From: Eunapius fragilis
Lineage: Eukaryota; Porifera; Demospongiae; Spongillida; Spongillidae
NCBI GenBank assembly: GCA_963681505.1
Contig: OY811972.1
Location: 9,132,775 to 9,196,774 of the forward strand
Reading direction: 5' to 3'
DNA length: 64,000 nt
Shown: one piece after another, positions 34,380-47,628 of the stretch
Layout of the letters: every line of letters starts with the position of its first letter
How positions within the stretch are numbered: the stretch's first letter is position 1
Position numbers and translations under genes: made by a program
The notes under the pieces: model-generated
Seen by the model: the letters and a program-made list of their open reading frames with translations, nothing else
Database searches by the model: none
What the model was told of the DNA's origin: nothing

Positions 34380-37300
34380 GCTACATGTACATGTAGTTCA
34401 AATGTTACTTTGTGTCGTATGTGTAAAAAATAATAAAGATGTAATGATGTAAAGGAGTTGTGTACAATTATTATGATACAGTATTGAAATCATGATTTCT
34501 GTATGCTGTATTGGGATAAAGTTTGATCTGATTTAATCAATGTTTAGAGCCACAATTTTTCTAGTTATAAATGGTTTATTATTATTTTTGACTTTTTAGT
34601 ACTTTTTTATTTCACTGCAGTCCCACACATCAAAGTGATGAACAATGTGATAAGATAATTACCCAATCCTACTGTGTTCACCAATTATCAGCTATTACAT
34701 GTTATTAAGTTTCATCAATTATAAATTACCGGGGCAGTGCTCACTATTTGTGATAAACAATTCTTAAAGGCCCATCCATTATGGATGTAAATTTAAAATG
34801 TCAATGTTAAGCAATTATTAGTTCACACACTTAACATGTGCAAAATTATTTAGACAATCTTCACCAGTTTACCAGTTGTTAAACTATTGGGTCAATGTTA
34901 GTTCACAAATTACATGTACTGTTATTGTATGAAGCATTTTAACACCCCACACTACTAGACTTAAACAAATAAACAAATGTAAAATTATTTAGCCAATTAT
35001 TACTGTACAGGTAGATGTACCTGAGTACAGTCGTTAGGTTTAGCTCACATTGACCAATAATGTCTAGGCCAAAAAACCAGGGTATTAAGTGACATTCATA
35101 ACATTGTATTATAAGTATTGCTAAACACCACCCTGGTCAATGTGCTTGGGTTCACGTAAGATTATTGGGTCAAATTGTGTGGCATGTATGTATGTTATAA
35201 TGTATGTACATAAATACATGTACAAATGGCTCACATGTGTTGGGCCAAAGTTCACAAATTGTGTGTACAATTATTAGGTTGTGTTCAGTGACCAATACAT
35301 GTAGTATTGTATGATTATTACAATACATTGTGTGGTTCACCAAGTGTGTTGAATGATTCATGCACTTAAGGCTAAGTTCACCAATTGCACAAAATTATTG
35401 GCTCAATGGGGTTACAAATAATATATATTGGTAAGACACACTTCGCACAATTTTTAACCACGGCAAAAATTAATCCTAACTACTTGTTCACAGTTGTGAA
35501 ATTATTGACCACACAATGGTGTCTAGACATGTATGTTCAATATCTAGACATTTTTTAAATAAGCCTCCATACATGTACTTGGTGAACATACACAAATACA
35601 ATTATTGGTGAACACAACCTAAATATTCCATTCTGAGCGTTCACCAATTATGGAATAGGCTGTGCTCCCAATATGAAGACAATGATATTTTAATTTAACT
35701 GTGGACTATGGTTCAAACATTGTGTGAAAACATTGTGTGTGTGTGTATGTTAATGTCAGTTATGTTCATTTGTACAATTATTAATTACAAGGCAGTACAT
35801 GTATTCAACAATTGTGTAACATCACCACAGTCCATGTGTTCACTAATTATTAGGCTGTGGACCCCAATAATTAAATCTACAAGTCTTCTACGTACAGCAG
35901 TTATGGACAATTATTATCAGACTGTTTTGCATGTGTTCATCAATTGTAACAACTATAATGTGCTTGGGTTCACCAATTAGGGAGACTTCACTGATTGTGT
36001 AAAATTATTGGGCCAATGTTCACAAATTGTGTGTATGTAATTATTAGGCTGTGTTCACCAACAGTGTATTGTACAATTATTACAATAAATTATGTGGTTC
36101 ACCAATTGTGTTAATGCTAAGTTCACCAATTGATTTATTGCTTCTACATGTACATGGTGTGTTTACAAATTATATGCTATTGGTGAACACACAGTTTACA
36201 TAATTGTTGACCACAAGTACAAGTTTGTTAACCCAATAGGTAATCAACTGAATATGCTAAAAATGATGAACCTATACATGTAGTACAGTTTAGTGAATTC
36301 AGCGTCATCATTTAACATACATGTACTTGGTGAACATTCACACAAATATAACTTGTGAACTATGGACTTGTATTGGTGAACATGGCCTAAAAATAAATTC
36401 TTTTGCCTATTAAAATTACACACATAATTTGCAAGTGTTCACCAATTGTTTATGAATTGTTACAAATTATTAGGCTCAGTTAATCAATTGTGAGCTATAA
36501 TTAAGCCTACACATAAAATATTGTATGTACACCAGACTTGTGTACAGTTACTGTGTTCAATAATTGTGTATAATACATGTGTTCTCCAAATTGTGTAACT
36601 GTGTTAGACAGTTTGTACAATTACAGGTACCAATTAACTTCAGAGACAGATAGTAAGAAACTTTTTCATGATGTTTATTAATTTTCATAAGCATATACTG
36701 TAGCTGAGTTCCAGAGTGGATAACACATTGTGACATTAATATCCAATATCCAGGTTTGCTGGCTAGCTACATGTACATGTAGTTCAAATGTTACTTTGTG
36801 TCGTATGTGTAAAAAATAATAAAGATGTAATGATGTAAAGGAGTTGTGTACAATTATTATGATACAGTGTTGAAATCATGATTTCCATATGCTGTATTGG
36901 GATAAAGTTTAATCACTGTTTAGAGCCACAATTTTTCTAGTTATAAATGGTTTATTATTATTTTTGACTATTTTGTTCTTTTTTATTTCACTGCAGTCCC
37001 ACACATCAAAGTGATGAACAATGTGATAAGATAATTACCCAATCCTACTGTGTTCACCAATTATCAGCTATTATTGGAAATACATGTTATTAAGTTTCAT
37101 CAATTATAAATTACCGGGGCAGTGTTCACTATTTGTAATAAACAATTCTTAAAGGCCTATCCATTATGAATGTAAAATTAATATGTCAATGATAAGCAAT
37201 TATTAGTTCACACACTTAACGTGTGCAAAATTATTTAGACAATCTTCACCAGTTTACCAGTTGTTAAATTATTGGGTCAATGTTAGTTCACAAATGACAT

Positions 37301-39000
37301 GTACTGTTATTGTATAATACACGTCACACTACTAGACTATAAACAAATAAACAAATGTAAAATTATTTAGCCAATTTTTACCAGTTGTGTACAGGTAAAT
37401 TGTACATGTGTACAATCGTTAGGTTTAGCTCACATTGGCCAATAATGTCTAGGACAAAAACCAGGGTATTAAGTGACATTCATAATGTAACATTGTATTA
37501 TAAGTATTGCTAAACACCACCCTGGTCAATGTGCTTGGGTTCATGTAAGATTATTGGGTCAAATTGTGTGGCATGTAAGTATGTTATAATGTATGTACAT
37601 AAAATACATGTACAAATGGCTCACATGTGTTGGGCCAAAGTTCACAAATTGTGTGTACAATTATTAGGTTGTGTTCAGTGATCAATACATGTAGTATTGT
37701 ATGATTATTACAATATATCGTGTGGTTCACCAAGTGTGTTGAATGATTCATGCACTTAAGGCTAAGTTCACCAATTGCACAAAATCATTGGCTCAATGGG
37801 GTTACAAATAATATATATTGGTAACACACAATTCTTAACCACGGCAAAAATTAACCCAATAGGTTTTTAACTACTTGTTCACAGTTGTGAAATTATTTGT
37901 AAATATTGAACACACAATGGTGTCTAGACATGTATGTTCAATATCTAGACAATTTTTAAATAAGCCTCCATACATGTACTTGGTGAACATACACAAATAC
38001 ATGTACAATTATTGGTGAACACAGCCTAAATATTCCATTCTGAGCGTTCACCAATTATGGAATAGGCAGTGTTCACAATTTGAAGATCATGATATTTTAA
38101 TTTGACTGCGGACTATGGTTCAAACATTGTGTTAAATCATTGTGTGTGTGTATGTGTGTGTGTGTGTGTGTGTGTGTTAATGTCAGTTATGTACATTTGT
38201 TTATTAATTACTCGGCAGTATTCAACAATTGTGTAACATCACCACAGTCCATGTGTTCACTAATTATTAGGCTGTGGAAAATAATAATAAGTCTTCTATG
38301 TACAGCAGTTGTGGACAATTATTATCAGACTGTTTTGCATGTGTTCATCAATTGTAATTAATGTACTAGTGAAAAGGTTTATCACAAACTACATGTATCT
38401 ACATGTACTAGTGCATGGACCATGGTATTTTAATTTGAGCGTGGACTATGGTTCAACCATTGTGTTAAATCATTGTGTGTGTGTATGTGTGTGTGTGTGT
38501 TAATGTCAGTTATGTACATTTGTACAATTATAAATTACTAGGCAGCATTCAACAATTGTGTAACATCACCACAGTCCATGTGTTCACTAATTGTTAGGCT
38601 GTGGACCCCAATAATTAAATCTACAAGTCTTCTATGTACAGCAGTTGTGGACAATTATTATCAGGCTGTTTTGCATGTGTTCATCAATTGTAACAACTAT
38701 AATGTGCTTGGGTTCACCAATTAGGGTGACTTCACTGATTGTGTAAAATTATTGGGCCAATGTTCACAAATTGTGTGTATGTAATTATTAGGCTATGTTC
38801 ACCAACAGTGTATTGTACCATTATTACAATAAAATTATGTGGTTCACCAGTTGTGTTAATGCTAAGTTCTCCAGTTGTGGAAAATTATTGCTTCTACATG
38901 TACATGGTGTGTTTACAAATTATATGCTATTGGTGAACACACAGTTTACATAATTGTTGACCACAAGTACAAGTTTGTTAACCCAATAGGTTTTGAAATG
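34380..39000. repeat. About 2.4-kb tandem duplication in the AT-rich field
   Basis: Landmarks at 34,385, 34,658 and 35,820 recur at about 36,770, 37,035 and 38,240 (offset about 2,380-2,420). The second copy has a further internal repeat of about 345 bp at 38,100-38,680. Confidence 0.65.
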
Positions 39001-40674
39001 AATATGCTTAATGGAAAATGATGAACCTATACATGTAATACAGTTTAGTGAATTCAGTCTCATCATTTAATATACATGTACTTGGTGAACACACACAAAC
39101 ACAACTTGTGAACTATGGACATGTATTGGTGAACATGGTCTAAAAATAAATTCTTTTGCCTACTAAAATTGCACACACAATTCGTAAGTGTTCACCAATT
39201 GTTTATGAATTGTAACAAATTATTAGGCTTAGTTAATCAATTGTGAGCTATAATTAAGCCTACACATAAAATATTGTATGTAGACCAGACTTGTGTACAG
39301 TTACTGTGTTCAATAATTGTGTATAATACGTGTGTTCTCCAAATTGTGCACATGTGTTTGACAATTTGTACAATTACAGGTTCCAATTAACTTAAGAGAC
39401 AGATAGTAATTGTAGTGCCTTTTAGTTGTGAGTATGTATCTGCTGCTATGTATCGTATAATAACTTTGGAATTTGATTATCGAACAAACTAATTATTTGG
39501 GTGTGTTCACCAATTCCAATACATCACATGTAGACTGTGCTAATCATTTGAAAACTGTTTTCCCAAATTCTGTAAAATAGCATTAACCCTTCACTACAAT
39601 GTAGGGTCACCAAATCTGCATAATAAAGACACATGTACATGTATGTTTATCAATTGCACGTAATATTAGTTGGCCAATATTTATCCAACCATGGGATGTG
39701 TTATCACTAATATGCTAAATGTAACGATCAGAGCACAAAGGGATGCTTATAAAAAAACTGACATTTCGACAATTATATTAATTAGGTACATGGGGTGAAT
39801 ATCTCTCTAGTGAGGATGGTAGCTAGGGTCATCAAAAGTAGAAGAATCGTTCCAGGTTTAAACTTAATAATCAATATTAAAACAAAAATCATTTGATTTT
39901 GATGAGTTATCATTTATTTCTGAATTGTACTCACCAAAATAGTCTCGTAGACCAGACAGACCTACATCGTAATTCAGTGATGAAGTTGGGTGTGGCCCGA
40001 CTAGGCACAGCGATCGATATACTTTACTGGCTCAGCTCACCAAGTGTGTAGCGTTATTGGGCCTACAGTATGTTTACCAAATGTGTACAACTATTAGTCC
40101 CGTGTTCTCCAGTGAGTTGCGTGAAAATATCAGAAACTAAATCCTTTATAGCTATAACAATACCCGGCGGATGTACCAGGAAGCATGCAGGAAGACAGGC
40201 ACAAACAACACACATTATTAGCGCCAAGAGGTCTTACCTGCAATGGAATCCCGTCCTTTAGGAAGCTGTTAAAGAGCTCCATCAATAGAGTAAACAGCTG
40301 CAGATCCCTGTCTAATTAATTTTTTTAAATAATGATATTATTAATAGCAAGACAAACATTTAGCATTTTATGTAACTGCATGCATGTACCTTATAACTCT
40401 TTGTGGCAAGCTTAAGCCATGCAGTAACTCGTGAATTCGAAGTGAGTTATTGATGGTCTGGTTCGTTATCTTTTACGCTAACGTAAATGCGTTGAGACTT
40501 AATTCTGAGTCATCGTTTTGATACACACTTCAGCATAAGTGTGTACATAGCTAGATTATAATCAATGGAGTCACGGTCTCACTGTCTTCACTAGAGAAGT
40601 GAACCACGCCCTATAATAATTGCTGGATCAACAGAACATCTTTAATAGCCATCCTGGCCACGAAGCTCCTGCCT

Positions 40675-40746
40675 AGTTGGGCGTAGCCCGACCTTCACGT
40701 GTTGGCGTATTTCAGCCAATACTCGAAGGTCGGGCTACGCCCAACT
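40675..40746. repeat. GTAGCCC hairpin, second copy
   Basis: A 22-bp perfect stem (AGTTGGGCGTAGCCCGACC and inward) around a GC-poor loop. Same element as 7,789-7,860. Confidence 0.65.
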
Positions 40747-40855
40747 ATATCTAGCTCCTGTCTTCATGACCGCTTTTAATATAGGCCTACGTCTATAAAA
40801 GTGTAAAGTTAATTTTACCGTCATCAACACAAGATTCACAATCTGTTCAATTATA

Positions 40856-40860
40856 ATGAT
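40856..40860. other. Unoccupied gypsy target site
   Basis: A single ATGAT sits between flanks matching those of the gypsy insertion (left CAATTATA, right GAATCATTCTAAATTC). It shows the pre-insertion state. Confidence 0.9.
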
Positions 40861-41787
40861 GAATCATTCTAAATTCAACACGGCATACCATTTTTAATTA
40901 AATTAGTCTGTCCATCATGGAGTTACAGTGGTCTGAATTTTTATTACACGTACATTTTTATTGCATGCGCCAATTTAGATGCTCCTTCCTAGAAAATGTT
41001 TATAATATGCGCTAGGTCCCTTTTCACTGCCATGACCTCATGTATTGGTAACACACACTTGGCACAATTCTTAACCACGGCACAAATTAACCCGATACGT
41101 TTGTAACTACTTGTTCACAATTGTGAAATTTACCATACATCAGGCTGTTTTGCATGTGTTCATAAATTGTAACAACTATAATGTGCTTGGGTTCACCAAT
41201 TAGGGAGATTTCACCATGTAATTATTGTAAAAATTGTGTGTATGTAATTATTAGGCTGTGTTCAGGTCCAACAGTGTATTGCAATTATTACAAAATCTGC
41301 ATAATAAAGACACATGTACATGTATGTTTATCAATTGCACGTAATATTAGTTGACCAATATTTAATCCAACCATGGGATGTGTTATCACTAATATGCCTA
41401 ATGTAAATGTAATGATCAGAGCACAAAACAAATGCTTATCAAGAACTGACATTTCAAAGGATTTTTTTAAACTTAGAAACAATTTACATAACACAGGCAT
41501 GAAAAACACATCAAACACGGACAGGTAAGGCTTCGGAGAATGGCTCTGGCATTCGCTCTAATTTTATAAAACATATGAGGGTGAATATCTCTCTAGTGAG
41601 GTCGGTAGCTAGGGTCATCAAAAGTAGAAGAATTATTCCAGGTTTAAACTTAATAATGTTAAAACATAATGGAGCTTTTTGTTATTTCTGAATTGTAAAT
41701 AGTCTCGTAAACCAGACCAATACATCGTAATTCAGTGGAAGTTGGATGTGGCTCGACTAGGCACAGCGATCGATATACTGGCTCAGC

Positions 41788-41976
41788 CAGGCCCGTTAAG
41801 AGCGGCACGGAGGCCCGGGGTATTTACATTAATGAGGCCCCTCACCGATGCCAAGCATCAAATTTTTTGACGATGATTCCCCCAACCCCCCAATTGTAGG
41901 AATAGTATTTTCTGGACCCGGAGGCCGCTTTACACCCGGAGGCCTGGGGTATCTTCCCCACCTGTGTACGGCACTG
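41788..41976. mobile_element. 189-bp hAT-type MITE
   Basis: GGCTCAGC (8 bp) is duplicated at 41,780-41,787 and 41,977-41,984. The ends CAGGCCCGT and ...GTACGGCACTG are imperfectly inverted, with inner GGAGGCC(C/T)GGGGTAT blocks. The other copies of this segment (7,098 and 40,027) have one GGCTCAGC-like site and no insert. Confidence 0.8.
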
Positions 41977-43162
41977 GGCTCAGCTCACCAAGTGTGTATC
42001 GTTATTGGGTCTACAGTATGTTTACCAAATGTGTACAACTATTAGTCCCGTGTTCTCCAGTGAGTTGCGTGAGAATATAAGACACTTGGCTTAAATTGAT
42101 AGTTATAACAATACAGGGCGGATGTACATGTATCAGAAGCATGCGCAAGTCAGGCACAAACAACAACCTATATTAGCGCCAAGAGGTCTTACCTGCAATG
42201 GAATGGAAGCACTCCCACTGTAAAAGAGCTCCATCAATGTAAACAGATCCAACCGCTGCCTTATTTGCACTTTACAACGTGCAAATTTTAAATTAAAAAA
42301 AATAAAATAATTGCAAGACATAGCATACTATAATAATATAACACTCTTCGGAGAATGGCTCTGGCATTCGCTCTAATAAAATATCAATCAGGTATATGTG
42401 GGTGAATATCTCTCTAATGATGATGGTAGCTATAGATTTAAAGTTAATTGATCAATATTAAACAATCATCATTCACGAGTTTTTGTTTTATATTTCGTAT
42501 GCCAAAATAGTCTCGTAGACCAGACCTATACATCGTAATTCAGTGTAAAGAACAGCGAAATTGGGTGTGGCCCGACTAGGCACAGCGATCGATCGATATA
42601 CTTTGTGTAGCGTCATTGGGCCACAGTATGTTTACCAAATGTGTACAACTATTATAGTCCCGTACGCGTGTCTCTTAAGAGTTGCGTGAAAATTTAAGAC
42701 ATTTGACTCAAACTCAATCCTTTATTGGTTATTGTACATTCATAAATTCATTTACATGTAGATTGACAATCCTATGAAGGATTTATATTAATTCAAAAGT
42801 GTTTAAAGTTACAATACTCGGCAGATTTACCAGGAAGCATGCAGGAAGTCAGGCACAAACAACGTTAATTAACAACCTATATTAGCGCCAAGAGGTCTTA
42901 CCTGCAAATTATGGAATCCCGTCCTTTAGGAAGCACTCCGGAGTCCCACTGTAATAGAGCTCCATCAATCGAGTTAAACCGCTGCCTAATTTGCATTTTA
43001 CAACGTGCAAACTATTTTACGGCCGGTCAAAAAGGATTAATAACTGCAAGACAACTTATTTCACATAATCAGAGATCATATAAAAGAGGGATTGCATGGA
43101 AACGAAGCCAATCAACATCTATTAACGCGGACCCTCGGCACTGTACCTATGACTTTTAAGGT
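41977..43162. repeat. Third and fourth copies of the 7.0-kb segment
   Basis: No gene. TTTACCAAATGTGTACAACTATTA and the AAGAGGTCTTACCTGCA landmark recur at about 42,010/42,180 and 42,630/42,890. To the left of this stretch, the third copy begins near 41,690. Confidence 0.6.
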
Positions 43163-43558
43163 TTAACGTGCAGCTACTATTCTATACCAGAGATCATAGG
43201 AGACCTGCATCTTGGTGACAGAGAGGTAATTACCCAGGATGGAGGAAGAGATATCATTTGTAATCTTCTTAGTCAGTAGGTAGTCTAGTAGAGCACAGGT
43301 GACATAAATCCTGGTAGGTAATTCCAATACACTGGCACCATGGTTACATGCCACAGACCACACTTTTGCCCATGGTGTACAAAACATCATTGCATGTAAA
43401 TACATGTACATCACAATACATATAATGTATAAATGTCTACTTATAAACTAAAAATGCACCTATATACAGTCTCAGCTAGAACACCATGTCATACACCACA
43501 CCAACATTACACAAGATAGACCCATGCTACTAACACACTATTGCTACCTGTAAATATG

Positions 43559-43839
43559 CTATGGTACAGGAGTACACAATGTCTTTGTCTTTAATTGTTC
43601 AGCCAGGACCACATGGTCACAGGATGAGAGGGCATCAATCAGCTTCTTCCAGGAGCATGACATGTCTGATTCCAACCAGAACTGAACCAGGTCATATCTG
43701 CAATCTGCAACTTGTCCACGATTATTAATATCAATTTCTTTTATCTTTGAAGAGCTAATATGTAGTTGGATTCCCAGTGACTTCCATTCCACCACTTCTT
43801 TAAGAGCATTGAGTATATTTTTAAGATTAAAAGCGAGAT
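43559..43839 (-). CDS. Death-domain exon of ANK-NHR-Roc-COR-Death gene (copy 2)
   Basis: Last exon. The acceptor CTTTCTTTAG precedes ATCTCGC, and the split Asp codon matches the preceding exon. The Death domain reads ILNALKEVVEWKSLGIQLH, then RYDLVQFWLES and SWKKLIDALSS. The C-terminus (KTKTLCTPVP) differs from copy 1. As the C-terminal module after Roc-COR it matches the position of the Death domain in DAPK1. Confidence 0.88.
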
Positions 43840-43956
43840 CTAAAGAAAGGAAAATCCAAATTAACTACATGTAATAATGTGTTACAACATCATACACCAA
43901 CCAAGGTAAATACCAAACACATAAGTAACCACGGTATATAATGTGAGGCAACGCAC

Positions 43957-45970
43957 CATTTGAATATTTTCTTTCCTCTGTAATCCATATAGTGTGATTA
44001 GAGGTAAGGTCCATGTCGGTAGAACAGCTGGTACATGATGCCAGGTTAGGGTCACTATCATATGGTGTGGAAACGCTTTTGCAAGATTTATTAGAACAGG
44101 CAAAGCCATCTTTGAGGAGCTTCAAACTATGATAACGGAGAACATCACTACATTTTTTAATACCATCATATATCAGCTTTCGTATTCTGGGACAGGCTGT
44201 GGGAACGTCTCGTTCAGAATCAAGGTGCACCTCTATGAATAATGAGGAATCAATAATGGTGAATTGGGCTGGAAACTTTCTACATTTGAAAGACACGCAG
44301 TTCCTATAAAGACAAACTGGTACTTTATTCACCTCTAAAACTGAACATTCTGTCTGAATGGAAGAAACTAAGCAACTGAACAATCCAAATGGAACAAGAT
44401 CATTTTGGAGGTGCAATAGGAGAGGTTGTGCTGATGCATTATGTCGTCTGATGCTCTCAGGACTAAGAGGGTCCAAAAGAGCTGGCATCAAGTAATCCCC
44501 ACCTTCCAATGGAACCATAATGAAGAGGTGGCACATGAGGGCAGTGAAATGCTCTACATTAAATACATCATCCAAAAAATGCTTCTCGAAGCGATTAAAA
44601 TAAAGAAAATCTGTGCTGACAATACCATGGTCCCTGAACTTAGAGCACCATGCATTCTTTACACCAGCAATGCCCAACACTTCACCTCCAGCCAGCTCAT
44701 GTTTACACTGGACTAGGTCTGAGATGATGTTTAGGATAACTTGGGGATCACAGAACACTATGTTGCGAAGAGAGGGTACATTATGGTACCATAGCAACAG
44801 GTTATATTTGACCATGTGCAGGAGAGCTGCTTCTAGGGCTTGCTCATCCACCTAAGCTCCGTGCCAGCTGAAGACATCTATGAAGGCTGATAACACCTCT
44901 TACAGCTGTGTGCTTTATCTGCATCTCTAGACCAAACCACTTTATAGGCAGGGAAGGAGTGGCTTCATCATTGCAGTGATCTACTATTGCATGCCTTAGC
45001 TCACCAGCTACCTTTTGGTCATAGGAATCAGGGTTTGCACCATTTATATCCCAGATTACGTCCACACCATTCTTGCATATCAGGTACTCTGAATTCACCA
45101 TTTGCTTGATGACATCACCTTTTCCCCCCTTCGTCTCAGAACACTTATCCTCCTCATCGCGGTGAGTTCCTACTACAAACAAATGAGGACGGAAATCTCT
45201 GGCATGTGCAGCTCTCACACACTGCTCCAACACCTGCTTGTGGGAAGATGGAGACTTGTACGGATTTCCTACTGGTCGACTGTCCTTTCCGTAGAAATAG
45301 ATCATAGGGCAGTGGTTGAGACTTTCAGAAAGGTTTATAGCATAGAGAACAACAGAAACATCTTGAACAAAGACTGGTAAGAGCTCAAGAAACTGGGGCT
45401 GACCACCACTGTCAATGAACTGGACCAATCTAACGTTTAACACTTTCTTACTGCTTATATTTTTGAATGCTTCTATGAATAGACTATCTACTTCTCCAGT
45501 AGCTGGGTTATCAAACACGTCACGGTCACTATGATGCTCTGCTTCCAGTGGTTCTAGGGTAGATGGTTTAGGAGCTGTCTTAGCTGGTTGAGAACTTTTA
45601 TTAGTGAGGTTCTCTGAAGCCATTCGAAGTGATGGAGGTTGAGGTATCTGGATTTTGGTAGGTGTAGGCTTCAAATGGTATGCACTTGCAAGGACCTGCA
45701 TCAGCTTAGCCTCATCAATAACCTCCCACCTACCTGGATCATTCTCATCCACACCTGCTAGTATGGACTTGACAGAGCCGACAAATGCCTGTACTGGGTT
45801 ATCTGCCAGTCCTGTGCTAACACGACCGGTGGATTTATCATTACCATCTGGTAGGAGGAGCCTCTTGAGGTGGGTCTTCCCCACACCTGCTATCCCAAGC
45901 ACCAGGCATTTGATAATCGATATACTTACTGAACCTTCCTTCATAGCTTCTTCATACAATTTTGCTGCGT
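43957..45970 (-). CDS. Roc-COR exon of copy 2, with P-loop; 2-bp frameshift
   Basis: A single large exon from acceptor CTCTATCAG to a GTGCGT donor. It starts DAAKLYEEAMKEG, then the Walker A loop GIAGVGKTH and a linker rich in Ser, Pro and Thr. Switch II (FIDSGGQPQF), the G4-like box (VVGTHRDEEDKC) and the COR-like region follow, ending in a Cys cluster (CSNKSC, CTSC) and HTIWITEE. Roc is a Ras-like GTPase that in ROCO proteins always precedes COR, the dimerisation module. Compared with copy 1, two bases (TA) are missing at 44,850/44,851, so the frame breaks after RSLG. That is a real lesion or an assembly error. Entry phase (g plus ac) matches the NHR exon upstream. Confidence 0.85.
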
Positions 45971-46677
45971 CTGATAGAGATAGAGATAGAAAATCATATT
46001 TACGCAAAAGCAACACACTTGAAGATCATCATCACTGCATGGGATTATGTGTCTCTTTTCATCAGATCTTAAGTGTGTTTGGCCCAATAATACCTCACAG
46101 TTGCCACTTCATAAGGGTGGTAAGGGTTGTTATATTTTATGTACTTCATATTACATCATCATTTAGAAAGTGCTCATTAAATTACCATATATTAGACAAC
46201 AGTTAGAATTGTAGCCACCCCACCAGCCCAATGACGAATGCACATGTAGGGAGATGGTCATCACACTGGTTGGTTGTCATCATTGCAACAATAAAAATTA
46301 ATGAATCTTAGCTAATGATACTGTGCTCAAATTTTTTTAAATTTCATCCCACTAAGTGTACCAGTCATGGTCCTCCGTATTAAGTGTGAAATGGTACACT
46401 TCCCTCTAAATTTATTGTTACATTACCCAAACTAGGCAGAGTTACAAACAAATAACTCAAAGGTAAAATCCAAAGACAACTGGTCTGACCCATCAGAAGC
46501 CAACATATTTAGAGTCAGCTGAGTCACTTCTCAATGCAATAGAAAAAAGAAGTGTTTACTATAAGTACATGTACTGTACAAGTAACAGGACTACAGTGTA
46601 CATATACATAAAACTAAGCTCCAATGCAATATACAGGTCTAAACAACAGGTGACATGGACAGCTTACCAGCAAGCTG
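45971..46677 (-). other. Intron between NHR and Roc exons
   Basis: GTAAGC donor, polypyrimidine CTCTATCTCTATCAG acceptor. Nothing else recognised. Confidence 0.7.
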
Positions 46678-46950
46678 CTTTCTCTGCTGATCAAGAGCAA
46701 TTTTATCAGCCATGACATGAAGGGGACTTCCCCCACTCCAAGGTGTCAGTGGTGTTAGGGATACCTTCACACATTGACCATACAGGTCCACCAAACCATA
46801 CACACCCATGGGGACAGTGCAGGGAAGTGTGACCATGTGGGCACCATTAATGAAGAGGTGCAAGGTACCAGAGTTTGTGTACAGCAGTCCAACTGTGTCC
46901 CCAACCTTTAGGTCATGGAAATTGATTTCATCAGGCAGTTGATCCACTTC
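46678..46950 (-). CDS. NHR domain exon 3 (C-terminal half)
   Basis: Phase 0 start (EVDQLPDEINF). It holds the NHR hallmarks VGDTVGLLYTNSGTLHLFI and VPMGVYGLVDLYGQC, then a short helix-rich linker to QQRKQLA before the Roc exon. Neuralized homology repeats are protein-interaction folds, best known in the E3 ligase Neuralized. No RING finger is seen here, so a ligase role is not implied. Confidence 0.88.
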
Positions 46951-47451
46951 CTGGTGATATTAATACATATGTAAGTGTTGGCATGAGGTGCATGTATTTA
47001 TATGAACCAGTTCATTCACTGCAGATGTACTATTGATGTACATCTAATGCATGTCAATAAACATTTCTTAATTGTACAGGTACAAGCCCATGTGGAATAA
47101 TTGGTGATTAAGTACATAGTATCACTACATGCTCAATTTAACATGTATTTTGTGCCCTGTAGCAATACAAGGTGTTTCTCGATCCCTCCCTCTCCCTAAA
47201 GAACATGTCAAGAGGATCACACTCAGAATGCTACTGAATATATTTGGCAGCATCTTTCTATTGCTATCCAGAGGGAGCCTCATATTGACCAGCTAGTGAA
47301 TAGTTTGATTCACATACACGTACATATACATACATACAATAATCAATGAGACGTACATGTACAATTGTCTGTTTAATACAATGGCAGCATGGACTACTCT
47401 ATAGCACACACAACAGATGTACACATGTACATGAACTAAACAGTGTCATAC
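46951..47451 (-). other. Intron within NHR
   Basis: GTATGA donor, ATATCACCAG acceptor; phase 0. No other signal. Confidence 0.75.
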
Positions 47452-47628
47452 CTGCCCTCCAGCATACAGAGCTAAGGATGGTTTGCCATTAACTGATGAT
47501 GTCACAATAAAACTTTGTCCCAACAACTGCTTTACATTGTCCACAGAAACCACCTGTGCTGTACTTTGTGAAGTGACTCCAATGGACAGAGAGCCACTCC
47601 ATTTGGAGTCCACCTCCATAATCTCCAC
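47452..47628 (-). CDS. NHR domain exon 2
   Basis: Phase 0 to 0, 177 bases. It contains VEIMEVDSKWSGSLSIGVTS, the typical NHR W-x-G-S-L-x-I-G-V-T core, and continues to LALYAGGQ. Splice sites CATCAATAG and GTATGA. Confidence 0.88.

Larger units (their letters stand above)
29600..41340. repeat. AT-rich repeat field, right block
   Basis: Apart from the putative exon at 30,315-30,430, no gene is recognised. It repeats most of 1-8.0 kb: 30,970-33,200 resembles 1-2,950, and 38,900-40,895 resembles 5,900-7,985. It contains a second foldback unit (about 31,130-34,655) and CA/TG microsatellites near 38,140-38,175 and 38,477-38,500. Confidence 0.8.

Noticed and set aside
34380-39000. Spaced short repeats resembling a CRISPR array
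   Set aside because: Motifs are degenerate, spacing is irregular and intervals are themselves repeated; the genome is eukaryotic.
45655-46206. 183-codon plus-strand frame
   Set aside because: It is antisense to the Roc exon with a conserved P-loop and has no motif of its own.
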